64,000 bases of DNA from Roseibium sp. TrichSKD4 (GTDB lineage: Bacteria > Pseudomonadota > Alphaproteobacteria > Rhizobiales > Stappiaceae), in assembly GCF_000148725.1 (NCBI RefSeq), contig NZ_GL476310.1:207219-271218 (forward strand). Reading direction: 5' to 3'. Both the position numbers and the translations under genes were made by a program. The notes beneath the pieces were generated by a model, which was not told the origin of the DNA, did no database searches, and saw only the letters and a program-made list of their open reading frames with translations. Every line of letters begins with the position of its first letter. Position 1 is the stretch's first letter. Shown here piece by piece: positions 56,731 to 64,000 of this stretch.

Positions 56731-56830
56731 CAAACTGTAGCCAAGTTGAAGAAACATGGAAAAATCGTGAGCGTTCGGTATTCCCGCTCTGACGGGGAGC
56801 GCAGTGGGGTGATAATGTCCATTTTCGTTA

Positions 56831-57238
56831 ATGGACATTGTGAGGCACATTTTGGGTACGAAGAAGGGCAGCAAGAAGCGGTTTTGGTCGGATGACGAGA
56901 AGCGGTCGATCTGTTTGCAGGCCAGAGTGCCGGGGGTTTCGGTTGCGCAGGTTGCGCGCCGCTCTGCGATGAATGCGAACCTGATCCACAACTGGCTGCG
57001 TGATGAGCGGTTTGCGCCAGAAGACAGCGATTGCGTCCTTGATGGAGCGGCGTTTCTACCAGTGGAGATAGAGGGCCCGCAGGCCGCACCAGGCCACCAG
57101 ATCGCGGCGCTTGCCTCGGATATGCCGTTGTCGGCTCAGCGGGTTGATATCACGCTGTCGGACGGGCGGCGGGTATTGGTGGAAGGGACGACGGCGCTGC
57201 CGACGGTGCTGGCTTTGGTTGAAGGTCTAATGCCGTGA
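56831..57238 (+). CDS. IS66 TnpA
   Basis: A 135-residue accessory transposition protein with a helix-turn-helix of the transposase-8 type ([40 protein letters not shown]). It is required with TnpB and TnpC for IS66 transposition. Its stop overlaps the tnpB GTG as GTGA. Confidence 0.93.
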   Translation: MDIVRHILGTKKGSKKRFWSDDEKRSICLQARVPGVSVAQVARRSAMNANLIHNWLRDERFAPEDSDCVLDGAAFLPVEIEGPQAAPGHQIAALASDMPLSAQRVDITLSDGRRVLVEGTTALPTVLALVEGLMP

Positions 57239-57582
57239 TCCCCGTGCCGTCCAACGCGCGGGTTTGGCTGGCTGCCGGGGTGACGGACATGCGGCGCGGG
57301 TTCAACACTTTGGCGGCTCAGGCGGAGAAGGTTCTGGAGCTTGAACCCTATTCTGGACATCTGTTTGTGTTCCGGGGACGGCGCGGTGATCTGCTGAAGA
57401 TCATCTGGTGGGATCGACAGGGCGCATGCCTGTTCAGCAAGCGCCTTGAGAAGGGCCGGTTTGTTTGGCCTGCTGCGAAGGACGGTAAGGTCAGCGTGAC
57501 GCCCGCGCAATTGTCGATGTTGCTTGAAGGCATAGACTGGCGGATGCCGCAAAAAACATGGCGGCCCCTGAGCGTCGGATAG
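57235..57582 (+). CDS. IS66 TnpB
   Basis: A 115-residue IS66 Orf2 protein. The run [13 protein letters not shown] and [20 protein letters not shown] are diagnostic of the family. It begins with GTG at 57235, coupled to tnpA. Its biochemical role is not known, though it is needed for transposition. Confidence 0.95.
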   Translation: MIPVPSNARVWLAAGVTDMRRGFNTLAAQAEKVLELEPYSGHLFVFRGRRGDLLKIIWWDRQGACLFSKRLEKGRFVWPAAKDGKVSVTPAQLSMLLEGIDWRMPQKTWRPLSVG

Positions 57583-57651
57583 GCCAATATATTGGCGTTT
57601 GCGCGCCTCTCGGGATTCAACTTACGCCCTTGATCTGATATAAGATCGAAG

Positions 57652-59178
57652 ATGCTGAAGGACCTTGATATCACCCCGGAGGACCCCGCCGAATTGAGGG
57701 CGGTGAACCGCCTTCTGGCCGACGAGGTCAAGGCTCTGAGCCTCAAGGTCGAGCAGCTTCAACACCAGTTGCACGGGGCCAATCGGCATCGGTTCGGCTC
57801 CAAGTCTGAGGGTCTGGATCAGCTCAATCTCGATCTGCTCGAGGACGCCGAGATTGTTGAGGCCGCTGAAGACCAGGCAAAACAGCCCGCCCCGTCGCAG
57901 GAGGGAGTTGATCCAAAGCCGAAGCGCAAACACAGCCGCAAGCCCTTGCCGGATCATCTGGATCGGGAAGACGAGGAGCTCTCTCCCGGTGATGAATGCG
58001 GTCGTTGTGGTGGCAACTTGCGCACCCTGGGTGAGGATGTCACCGAAGAGTTGGAATACGTGCCGGGACGCTTCAAGGTGAAGCGGATCATCCGGCCCCG
58101 CAAAGCCTGTTCATGGTGCGAGGCGATTGTGCAAGCGCCGCTGCCATCGCGCCCCATTGAGCGTGGGCGGCCCGGACCGGGATTGTTGGCCCATGTTCTG
58201 GTAAGCAAATATGCCGATCATTTACCCCTCTATCGCCTGAGCCAGATCTTTGCCCGTGAAGGCGTCGATCTGGACCGCTCGACCATGGCCGACTGGGTTG
58301 GTCGCTCGACGGCCCTGCTGGAACCTCTTGCCGATGCCATCGGACGGATGGTGCGGCAAGGACCTGCGCTTTTTGCCGACGATACGCCCATCAAAATGCT
58401 GGCCCCCGGCAACAAGAAGACCAAAACGGCGCGGGTCTGGACCTATGTGCGGGATGAGCGTGCCTGGTCTGGCCAATCGCCACCCTGTGCATGGTATCAG
58501 TTCACGGTGGATCGCAAAGGAGAGCATCCCGTTGCTCATTTGTCGGGATACAAGGGCTGGGTCCATGCGGATGGATATTCCGGGTTCAACGGTGTGTTCG
58601 GTGACGACAAAGCCGATGAGATGGCCTGCATGGCGCATGTACGACGCAAGTTCGTGGATGTCTTCTCCTCGCAGGGCAGCGCCATTGCCGAAGAAGTCAT
58701 CCGCCGGATTGCTGAGCTTTACGCTATCGAGAAAGAGATCAGGGGCATGCCCCCCGAAGACCGCGCTACCATCCGGCAGGCTAGGGCAAAACCGATCTTT
58801 GACGCCTTGGAAGAATGGTTGCAGACGCAATTGCCCAAAATCTCGGGAAAGTCACCACTCGCGCAGGCCATCCGCTATGCCTTGGGCCGAATGCCGAAAG
58901 CACGCCCATACCTTGAGCTCGGCCATCTGGAATTGGATAACAACACCGCCGAGCGCGCCGTTAAACCCGTCGCCATCGGACGCAAAAATTGGATGTTCTC
59001 AGGCTCCCAAGGCGGCGGCAAAGCCATGGCTATCGCTTATACCCTGATCGAAACGGCCAAGCTCAACGGTGTTGACCCTCAGGCCTGGCTGACCTGGGTC
59101 CTCGGTCAAGTCGCCGACCACAAAATCACACGCCTCGACGAACTTCTGCCCTGGCGTTACGCTGCTCAGGCAGCGTAA
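57652..59178 (+). CDS. IS66 TnpC transposase
   Basis: A 508-residue DDE transposase. It has the N-terminal leucine zipper ([19 protein letters not shown]), a zinc-binding region (CGRCGGNL and CSWCEAIV), and the core with [10 protein letters not shown] (first Asp), YSGFNGVF and [20 protein letters not shown] (Glu). It appears intact. The ATG lies 69 bases after tnpB. Confidence 0.95.
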   Translation: MLKDLDITPEDPAELRAVNRLLADEVKALSLKVEQLQHQLHGANRHRFGSKSEGLDQLNLDLLEDAEIVEAAEDQAKQPAPSQEGVDPKPKRKHSRKPLPDHLDREDEELSPGDECGRCGGNLRTLGEDVTEELEYVPGRFKVKRIIRPRKACSWCEAIVQAPLPSRPIERGRPGPGLLAHVLVSKYADHLPLYRLSQIFAREGVDLDRSTMADWVGRSTALLEPLADAIGRMVRQGPALFADDTPIKMLAPGNKKTKTARVWTYVRDERAWSGQSPPCAWYQFTVDRKGEHPVAHLSGYKGWVHADGYSGFNGVFGDDKADEMACMAHVRRKFVDVFSSQGSAIAEEVIRRIAELYAIEKEIRGMPPEDRATIRQARAKPIFDALEEWLQTQLPKISGKSPLAQAIRYALGRMPKARPYLELGHLELDNNTAERAVKPVAIGRKNWMFSGSQGGGKAMAIAYTLIETAKLNGVDPQAWLTWVLGQVADHKITRLDELLPWRYAAQAA

Positions 59179-59224
59179 CAGGCCGCATCGGTGTCGCGCC
59201 AGAGCGCCTTCGCCGGACGGTCAC

Positions 59225-59595
59225 CTTCATCCTGCGAGGTGTTCCAGCCTACATCAGATCAGACAATGGGCCGGAGTTCATTGCTCAGGCAGTCAGGGAC
59301 TGGATCAACGCTGTGGGTGCAAAGACCGCGTACATCGAACCAGGTTCGCCATGGGAGAACGGATACTGCGAGAGCTTCAACGCCCGCCTCCGAGATGAGC
59401 TACTCAATGGTGAAATCTTCTACAGCTTAAAGGAAGCACAAATCCTGATTGAACAATGGAGGAAACATTACAATACCAAACGCCCACACAGCGCCTTGGG
59501 CTACCGACCACCGGCACCAGAAACCATCGTCCGGATGGACCAAAGCCCAGTCATGCACTAACAATCAAAACGGACCACTCAGGTGGGGCTGATCA
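59225..59595 (+). mobile_element. IS3-family remnant, 3' 371 bases
   Basis: This stretch is identical by eye to 52537-52907 of the complete IS3 element. It contains the end of orfB (from FILRGVPAYIRSDNG to the stop) and the right terminal repeat. The 5' part is absent and IS66 begins immediately left of it. It forms a direct repeat with the complete element, enclosing the relaxase module and IS66. Confidence 0.95.
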
Positions 59596-60306
59596 ATGCC
59601 ACAAACTTATAGGCCCAGGTATATCATTTACCGGTGCCTTCACATCATAAGAGAAAGTACGGTCATGTTTCGAAATTGCCACGCAATCTGGCATGTTTGA
59701 TGCGCTGTTGGGCATGTCTTTTACTAAATACTTTTTGGCGTTGCATGGAGATTTTTGCTCTAAGAAGGGGGTCAATTGAGACTGTAACGTTGAACCGTCA
59801 CGTACGTAAGCCACCATCATTGCTTCTGTAGTTCCCCACGCGTACTCCCCGTTCAAAAATCTCATCAAGCCTTTTTCACAATATAGTTTTTCCGTTTTTC
59901 CTCTCGGTATATCAATTAGTTTTGCTTCTGCGATTAAGGGAAAATTTCTGTTGCGCTCAGTTAAAAAAATTGACAAATCTGGCCGTTTTTCCAAATGCGA
60001 GCCATCAAAGCTGAGGCTTTCCGCCCCCCTAATTGTACACCTAACCAACTGCCCCCAAAGCGGTTCAGAATCTGCTAAGGTATTCAGATGGGACACTAAT
60101 AGACTGGTAACTTCAGATTCTGTGCCCTCTTCTATAACTTTCTGATTATTAACTTGAATATTTTCAAATGCTTGCAAAAGCGTCTCAACTATTACTTCTA
60201 AATGTAGATTGTTAATTTCAGGGAGCGGCAACGAAGCGCCACGAGAAAGCTCTAATATTTGATCAGGACGAGGCTTGATTGAAATTGATTTCACGTTCCC
60301 TATCAT
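59593..60306 (-). CDS. PD-(D/E)XK-like nuclease family protein, C-terminus altered by IS3
   Basis: A 237-residue protein. The segment KRPDLSIFLTERNRNFPLIA followed by EAKLID has the D...ExK pattern of restriction-type nucleases, and a later segment RFLNGEYAWGTTEAMMVAYV with RDG recalls uncharacterised endonuclease-like proteins. The N-terminus is helical (HLEVIVETLLQAFENIQ). The stop codon at 59593-59595 is the TGA of the IS3 terminus, so some C-terminal residues were probably lost. Its ATG overlaps the preceding 84-residue gene, and the operon includes smaller coupled frames. Defence or toxin function is inference from fold and mobile context. Confidence 0.6.
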   Translation of the reverse strand: MIGNVKSISIKPRPDQILELSRGASLPLPEINNLHLEVIVETLLQAFENIQVNNQKVIEEGTESEVTSLLVSHLNTLADSEPLWGQLVRCTIRGAESLSFDGSHLEKRPDLSIFLTERNRNFPLIAEAKLIDIPRGKTEKLYCEKGLMRFLNGEYAWGTTEAMMVAYVRDGSTLQSQLTPFLEQKSPCNAKKYLVKDMPNSASNMPDCVAISKHDRTFSYDVKAPVNDIPGPISLWH

Positions 60307-60557
60307 CCCTTTAGAATATCAACATGCGACCAAATAATTCTTTGTGCTAACAAGCGGGCTTGAGTTTCACTCCAGTATCTTTTTTGAGATAACCTCCCCG
60401 CAATCAATCCTCGTTCTCCGAAATTGATAAGAATTTCTGAGGATGCGGTCTCGTCTGCCAGTTGAACTAAACCAGATAAATCGATATCCGGATCGATTGA
60501 AACTTCACCTTTATCGTGGACTACAATTGCTAAATAATCCCAAGGAGAACCGCTCAC
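60303..60557 (-). CDS. Small partner protein of the nuclease gene (84 aa)
   Basis: A GTG-started protein of 84 residues, mixed alpha/beta, acidic at the N-terminus (HDKGEVSIDPDIDLSGLVQL) and basic at the end (RLSQKRYWSETQARLLAQRI). It overlaps the nuclease gene by 4 bases. Unrecognised. Tight coupling suggests a partner, inhibitor or specificity subunit. Its own start overlaps a 12-codon frame that follows the upstream small ORF. Confidence 0.55.
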   Translation of the reverse strand: MSGSPWDYLAIVVHDKGEVSIDPDIDLSGLVQLADETASSEILINFGERGLIAGRLSQKRYWSETQARLLAQRIIWSHVDILKG

Positions 60558-60591
60558 GAAAAATCTGACAAGTCAGACGCAATAAATCTCA

Positions 60592-60726
60592 TCAAGGTGA
60601 TGGTGGTTTTTGCCCCAAACTGGTGCCCTTTAACACCTCTTCCCAACGTGAAAGTTCATCAAAAACCTCTTCAAATCGGTTCGAACTTTCTCCGAAGGTG
60701 CGCACCAATTCCCTCTCGGCAGACAT
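60592..60726 (-). CDS. Small ORF at the head of the nuclease operon (44 aa)
   Basis: A 44-residue acidic helical frame (MSAERELVRTFGESSNRFEE, then VFDELSRWEEVLKG). Its TGA shares a base with the ATG of a 12-codon frame (60554-60592), which in turn ends overlapping the GTG at 60557. The chain of overlapping frames could be real small genes or a single gene broken by frameshifts. A terminator lies just upstream. Confidence 0.45.
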   Translation of the reverse strand: MSAERELVRTFGESSNRFEEVFDELSRWEEVLKGTSLGQKPPSP

Positions 60727-60744
60727 GCTAGAGACCTCAAAAAG

Positions 60745-60769
60745 ACCGGCCTTCGCGCCGGTTTTTTTG
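60745..60769. terminator. Bidirectional intrinsic terminator between element and core
   Basis: Stem ACCGGC with GCCGGT around a CTTCGC loop, preceded by AAAAAG and followed by TTTTTTT. On the minus strand it ends in CTTTTTG. It lies just upstream of the nuclease operon. The gene it originally served on the plus strand is not visible. The gap 60770-60947 holds no other accepted feature. Confidence 0.8.
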
Positions 60770-60947
60770 TGCCCGATTGGGCGTTTTTCCGGCTTTCAAG
60801 TTCTTTTTGACGGAAGTGTTTTCAACTTTCGGCGGTGGCTCCCATTGTGCGCAATACAGGACCAAAGAACAGGTGCTCTTAAGGCAGATTTTTGTGATTT
60901 AATCCTTGATGCAGGAAAAATGACGAAAACCTGCAAGGGAGGAAACG

Positions 60948-61379
60948 TTGAAAAAACAGATCATTATCGGCCTTGCTGCGGCACTGTTGTCCGCACCGGC
61001 CTCTGCTCATGAATTCGGTTTCGCGGGCATTTTGGATAAATCCAACAAGGAAGAGCTGCCAGAGCTCACGCTGTCATCAGGCCAACCGATTGCCGATGGG
61101 CCCTTGATGCTGAAATCCGGTACCATGTACGAGATCGAGATTGAGTCTGATGGGTCTGCGGAAATGGCGCTTGAGGGATCAGGCTTTTTCCGCGCCATCT
61201 GGGTGAATGAGGTCGTCGTCAATGATCTCGAAATCCGGCCTTTCGGACTGGAAAGCGTGGAGTTTGACGACGCCGGTACGATGGAAATCGAGTTTCTCGC
61301 TATCAAGCCGGGTCGCTACTATCTGCGTCAGCCGGGTTCCACTGGCGAAGGCCAGCGCGTTGAAATCATTATCCAATAG
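60948..61379 (+). CDS. Small exported protein beside the pqq cluster
   Basis: A 143-residue protein starting at TTG with AGGGAGGA six bases upstream. A signal peptide (IIIGLAAALLSAPASA) precedes a beta-sandwich-like mature region (LKSGTMYEIEIESDGSAEMA and GRYYLRQPG), which resembles a cupredoxin-type fold, but no copper-binding cysteine is present. Family not assigned. It is convergent with pqqE, 57 bases away. An electron-transfer or chaperone role next to PQQ genes would be inference. Confidence 0.7.
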   Translation: MKKQIIIGLAAALLSAPASAHEFGFAGILDKSNKEELPELTLSSGQPIADGPLMLKSGTMYEIEIESDGSAEMALEGSGFFRAIWVNEVVVNDLEIRPFGLESVEFDDAGTMEIEFLAIKPGRYYLRQPGSTGEGQRVEIIIQ

Positions 61380-61436
61380 CGGATTACATTCATTTTGCTG
61401 AAGGGGACGTCCCCTTCGGCATTGCATCGCTCTTAA

Positions 61437-62519
61437 TCAGATGTCAGCTGTCCCGATCACGCGTCTTTGCACATGATCGGTGAAGGTAAGTTCTGCCATT
61501 TTCTCATGAAATGGCGACTTTATGCAGGCTGGATCTGTCTCGGTTGCATCGCCGGTCAAGGCCATAGCCTGACATCGGCAGCCGCCAAAATCAATGTCCC
61601 TGCGCTCGCATGAGCGGCACCGGTCATTCATCCAATCGGTCCCGCGGTAGGCATTAAAGGCCTTGGAAGTTTCCCAAATCTCGCGGAGTGGCATGTCCTT
61701 GATGGATGTGAAGGTGAGCGACTTGATGGATTGTGCTGCATGGCAAGGCAGCATCATGCCACCGGGCGTTATGACAAAGGCGTCTTTCGCCCATCCGCCC
61801 ATGCAGGGTTTGGGATAGTCCGCATAATAATCGGGAGGCACAAAGTCGATGTTCAAGATGCCGGTCAGCTGCTCTCGAATGGCGGTGACATACTCAACCT
61901 GTCGGTCCACATCTGTCCGATGAGGCAACAAGGCAGCCTTGTTCAGTTCTGCCCAGCCGTAATATTGAACATTGGCGATTTCCAGACGCTCGGCATCAAG
62001 ATCGAGGGCCAGTTGCACGAACTCTGGAACTTCAGAAATGTTCAGGCGATGAATGGGCGCATTGATGGTGACTGGAAGTCCGAGCTTGCGCGCAGCTTTT
62101 GCAACCTCGACCTTCTTTTGATGAGCATTCCGATAATGACCAATTTTCTCGGTAGTCTCGGGTCTGGCACCTTGAAAACTGATCTGGATGTGGTCGAGGC
62201 CAGCCTCCTTGAAGGTTGCAAGCCGGGCATCTGACAACGAAACGGCTGCTGTAATCAGGTTCGTGTAAACGCCTTGAGACGACAAGCAGCCGATGATCTC
62301 TTCCAAGTCCTTGCGAAGCGTAGGCTCTCCGCCCGACAAGTGAACTTGAAGCACACCCATATCGGCGGCTTGTTCAAATGCGTCCAGCCACGTTTGTGTC
62401 TCAAGTTCCCTGTTGGCCTTGAGCAATTCCAGCGGATTGGAGCAATAACCACACTGCAAGGGGCAGCGATGTGTGAGTTCTGCAAGGATGCCGAGAGGGG
62501 GAAAAATGTCCGGTTCCAT
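61437..62519 (-). CDS. pqqE: PqqA peptide cyclase (radical SAM)
   Basis: The radical SAM enzyme that links Glu and Tyr in the PqqA peptide, the first step of PQQ synthesis. Its 360 residues contain the CPLQCGYC cluster motif (residues about 19-26), HLSGGEPTLR, and C-terminal SPASM-type auxiliary cluster cysteines (CMGGWAK, CRSCERRDIDFGGCRCQ). The ATG shares its last base region with the pqqD stop (TGATG). Confidence 0.97.
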   Translation of the reverse strand: MEPDIFPPLGILAELTHRCPLQCGYCSNPLELLKANRELETQTWLDAFEQAADMGVLQVHLSGGEPTLRKDLEEIIGCLSSQGVYTNLITAAVSLSDARLATFKEAGLDHIQISFQGARPETTEKIGHYRNAHQKKVEVAKAARKLGLPVTINAPIHRLNISEVPEFVQLALDLDAERLEIANVQYYGWAELNKAALLPHRTDVDRQVEYVTAIREQLTGILNIDFVPPDYYADYPKPCMGGWAKDAFVITPGGMMLPCHAAQSIKSLTFTSIKDMPLREIWETSKAFNAYRGTDWMNDRCRSCERRDIDFGGCRCQAMALTGDATETDPACIKSPFHEKMAELTFTDHVQRRVIGTADI

Positions 62520-62833
62520 CAGTCAGCCGCCATGACACTTCGCACAAGCAAACGGTCGCTCCACTCCTGCAGAAACTCCAGAACATCGGCATAAACTTCA
62601 GCTTCGGGCGCTTGATACTCTTCCGCCAAGTCTGATGCGATTTGACGTGTGGTTGCGGTCCCGTCGCATTTTCGCAGGATTTCCACGCTGATGTCATCCG
62701 GCCACATCACCTTTTCAGGCGCGAGAACGGCCCATTGCTGGCGCGTTTTATCGAACATCAGCCGGACATGGCTAGGTAAATAGGGTGCGCTATCCTCTTG
62801 AAGTGTGATCCGTTGGCGAGTTCCAAAATCCAT
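62519..62833 (-). CDS. pqqD: PqqA-binding chaperone PqqD
   Basis: A 104-residue protein that binds PqqA and presents it to PqqE. Core pieces PSHVRLMFDKTRQQWAVLAP, then ISVEILRKCDGTATTRQIAS, are typical. The start at 62833 lies 4 bases after the pqqC stop; the longer upstream frame is rejected. Its end overlaps pqqE by one base. Confidence 0.95.
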   Translation of the reverse strand: MDFGTRQRITLQEDSAPYLPSHVRLMFDKTRQQWAVLAPEKVMWPDDISVEILRKCDGTATTRQIASDLAEEYQAPEAEVYADVLEFLQEWSDRLLVRSVMAAD

Positions 62834-62837
62834 ATGA

Positions 62838-63674
62838 TCAGACCTCGTCCGGCTGAACAAAAGCACCCGGGGGAACAAGGCCCGGCGAGACATAGGCGAA
62901 ATAAAGCGCATCCAGTTGGGCCCACAGCAAATTGCACTTTGCCAAGAGCGCCTCAACAGCATCAGCCTGTTTATCCGGCGTGTCCGCCCAATTCAAAACG
63001 AGGTCGAGCGCGTGATCAGCATCTCTGGGAGCCTGTTTCAAACGTGGTGTGAAATAGGACAAAGTTTCCTCTTTGATGTAATCGTACCGAGCCAACATGG
63101 CTGGTACACGCTCTCCAATCGCGATGGGCGAAAAAAGTTCCGTCAGTGAGGACGCAACGGCCACAAGCAATGAAGAACTAGAGACAAGGTCCAGATAGGC
63201 ACCGACTGCATAGCGCGTTGCTGGGAGCGCGTATTTACGCGAGCGGACCATATCGAGATCCAGCTCCAGATCATCGACCAGTTTCAGCCAGCGCTCGATG
63301 CCCCCATCGAGTCCTTTTTCATCATTGCCATCATGGTCAACGATGCGCTCAATCCATTTCCTGCGAAACTCAGGATCATTGGACTTGGCCAATATGATCG
63401 CGTCTTTTTTCGGAATGGCATCTTGATAGCAAAACCGGTTGAGCGCCCAAGCACGCAGCTGGGTTTTTGTCAGCTCACCCGCATTCATCATCTTATGGAA
63501 AGGATGATGGATGTGATACCGGTCAAAACCTGCGGTTCGAAGAGCTTCGGTCAGCTCTTCATGAGTAAGGAGACGCCCTTCTTTCCGAATGATGTCGGCC
63601 CGATCAGGAGAGATGCCACTTCCGATGGCGGTACTTGTCGGCTCGGCAGGTGCGTGTTCAGCAAGGTCTGTCAC
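62838..63674 (-). CDS. pqqC: Pyrroloquinoline-quinone synthase PqqC
   Basis: The last enzyme of PQQ synthesis; a cofactor-free oxidase that closes and oxidises the ring. The 278 residues include YHIHHPFHKMMNAGELTKTQ, LRAWALNRFCYQDAIPKKDA and RKYALPATRYAVGAYLDL, the family's active-site helices. The frame starts at GTG 63674, whose bases overlap the pqqB stop (GTGA). Confidence 0.96.
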   Translation of the reverse strand: MTDLAEHAPAEPTSTAIGSGISPDRADIIRKEGRLLTHEELTEALRTAGFDRYHIHHPFHKMMNAGELTKTQLRAWALNRFCYQDAIPKKDAIILAKSNDPEFRRKWIERIVDHDGNDEKGLDGGIERWLKLVDDLELDLDMVRSRKYALPATRYAVGAYLDLVSSSSLLVAVASSLTELFSPIAIGERVPAMLARYDYIKEETLSYFTPRLKQAPRDADHALDLVLNWADTPDKQADAVEALLAKCNLLWAQLDALYFAYVSPGLVPPGAFVQPDEV

Positions 63675-64000
63675 AATTCCAACTCCATACCATCATATGC
63701 GATTTCCCAACCGGCCTTACGGACAGTGCCCGCCTGCTCCGAAGCTGGGTCAAGAACCGGGTTCGTATTGTTGATGTGAATGTAGATCCGTCGTTTCAAC
63801 GGTGTCTCACGAAAGGCTTCAAGGCTGCCATTTTCGCCGCTCATCGAGATATGACCCATGCGAGCACCTGTTTTGGTCCCGACACCGGTTTGCGCCATTT
63901 CATCGTCTTCAAACACGGTGCCATCAAACATCAGGCATCCGCCCCCCGATAGGCGCTGAGTGAGATCGTTTTCCACCAGCGCGCATCCGGGAACATAAAA
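63671..64000 (-). CDS. pqqB: PqqB, metallo-hydrolase-fold protein (partial, cut by window end)
   Basis: The visible 109 C-terminal residues include YVPGCALVEN, GGGCLMFDGTVFEDDEM and the final RRIYIHINNTNPVLDPASEQ with the HINNTNP metal-site region, all typical of PqqB. It hydroxylates the PqqE/PqqA-derived precursor. The N-terminal two thirds and any pqqA gene lie beyond the right edge. It overlaps pqqC by 4 bases. Confidence 0.95.
   Translation of the reverse strand, partial: FYVPGCALVENDLTQRLSGGGCLMFDGTVFEDDEMAQTGVGTKTGARMGHISMSGENGSLEAFRETPLKRRIYIHINNTNPVLDPASEQAGTVRKAGWEIAYDGMELEL

Larger units (their letters stand above)
56767..59224 (+). mobile_element. IS66-family element
   Basis: Ends GTGAGCGTTCGG (56767) and the complement GTGACCGTCCGG (59224) form an imperfect inverted repeat that extends inward with GCTCTG. 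Three genes tnpA, tnpB and tnpC occur in the standard order. Length about 2.46 kb is normal. The eight-base flanks (GAAAAATC and CTTCATCC) differ, so no target duplication remains. The right end cuts into an IS3 copy. Confidence 0.9.

Noticed and set aside
60662-60690. Similarity of GGTTCGA...GCACCA to the tRNA-Leu 3' end, as a possible right attachment site
   Set aside because: Only short blocks match with several mismatches, and the stretch lies inside a coding-like frame; judged chance similarity.

Overview
The window looks like a chromosomal segment of an alphaproteobacterium. The evidence is gene order and sequence character: rplU with a long C-terminal extension, rpmA, obgE, proB, proA, nadD, rsfS, rlmH, an EnvC-like peptidase, ctpA, a YibQ-like deacetylase and rppH in one run, plus a two-subunit NAD formate dehydrogenase and a pqqBCDE cluster. 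A Hyphomicrobiales lineage, possibly Stappiaceae (Roseibium/Labrenzia-like), is my best guess. It is inferred from memory of gene order, not from a search.

Layout. (1) 1-13.3 kb is accessory DNA. It begins with the end of an IS5-type element, then a Ca-type PQQ alcohol dehydrogenase with an adjacent two-component system. Two genes of that system carry lesions: an in-frame amber codon and a one-base deletion in a G tract. Next, two diverged copies of the end of a tyrosine recombinase bracket a LysR-regulated catabolic cassette (DUF1185/AA_synth protein, alpha/beta hydrolase, flavin reductase, luciferase-like monooxygenase, aldehyde dehydrogenase) that resembles trigonelline (tgn) degradation genes. 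A tRNA-Ser(CGA) closes the region. (2) 13.5-41.8 kb is core. It holds the rplU to rppH run, an SDR/acyl-CoA dehydrogenase pair, a LysR gene followed by formate dehydrogenase, a large exported protein of unknown function, queG, a GST, uppP, a WYL regulator, a DUF1127 protein and an NDUFA9-like reductase. (3) 41.9-60.7 kb is a mobile region next to tRNA-Leu(CAG). It has a complete tyrosine recombinase, several unrecognised genes (one resembling a family-A polymerase palm, cut by an IS), and an IS21 element with an IS630 inserted in istA. It also has a full IS3 element, a relaxase-helicase and a MobC-like gene, an IS66 element, an IS3 remnant and a small operon with a PD-(D/E)XK-like nuclease. 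(4) 60.9-64 kb returns to core-like DNA: a small exported protein and pqqE, D, C and B (B cut by the window end).

How the genes fit together. The PQQ made by the right-hand pqq genes is the cofactor of the left-hand alcohol dehydrogenase, and formate dehydrogenase could recover NADH from formate released by alcohol or N-methyl compound catabolism. The mobile region has relaxase and accessory protein genes but no type IV secretion genes, so it looks like a mobilizable rather than self-transmissible element. It has been heavily remodelled: IS21 and IS66 have no recognisable target duplication, and three gene ends are closed by stop codons supplied by IS termini.

The best candidates for something undescribed are the tightly coupled small-ORF/nuclease operon at 59.6-60.7 kb, the unknown gene block at 44.4-47.0 kb with its short leader ORF, and the tgn-like cassette between integrase fragments.
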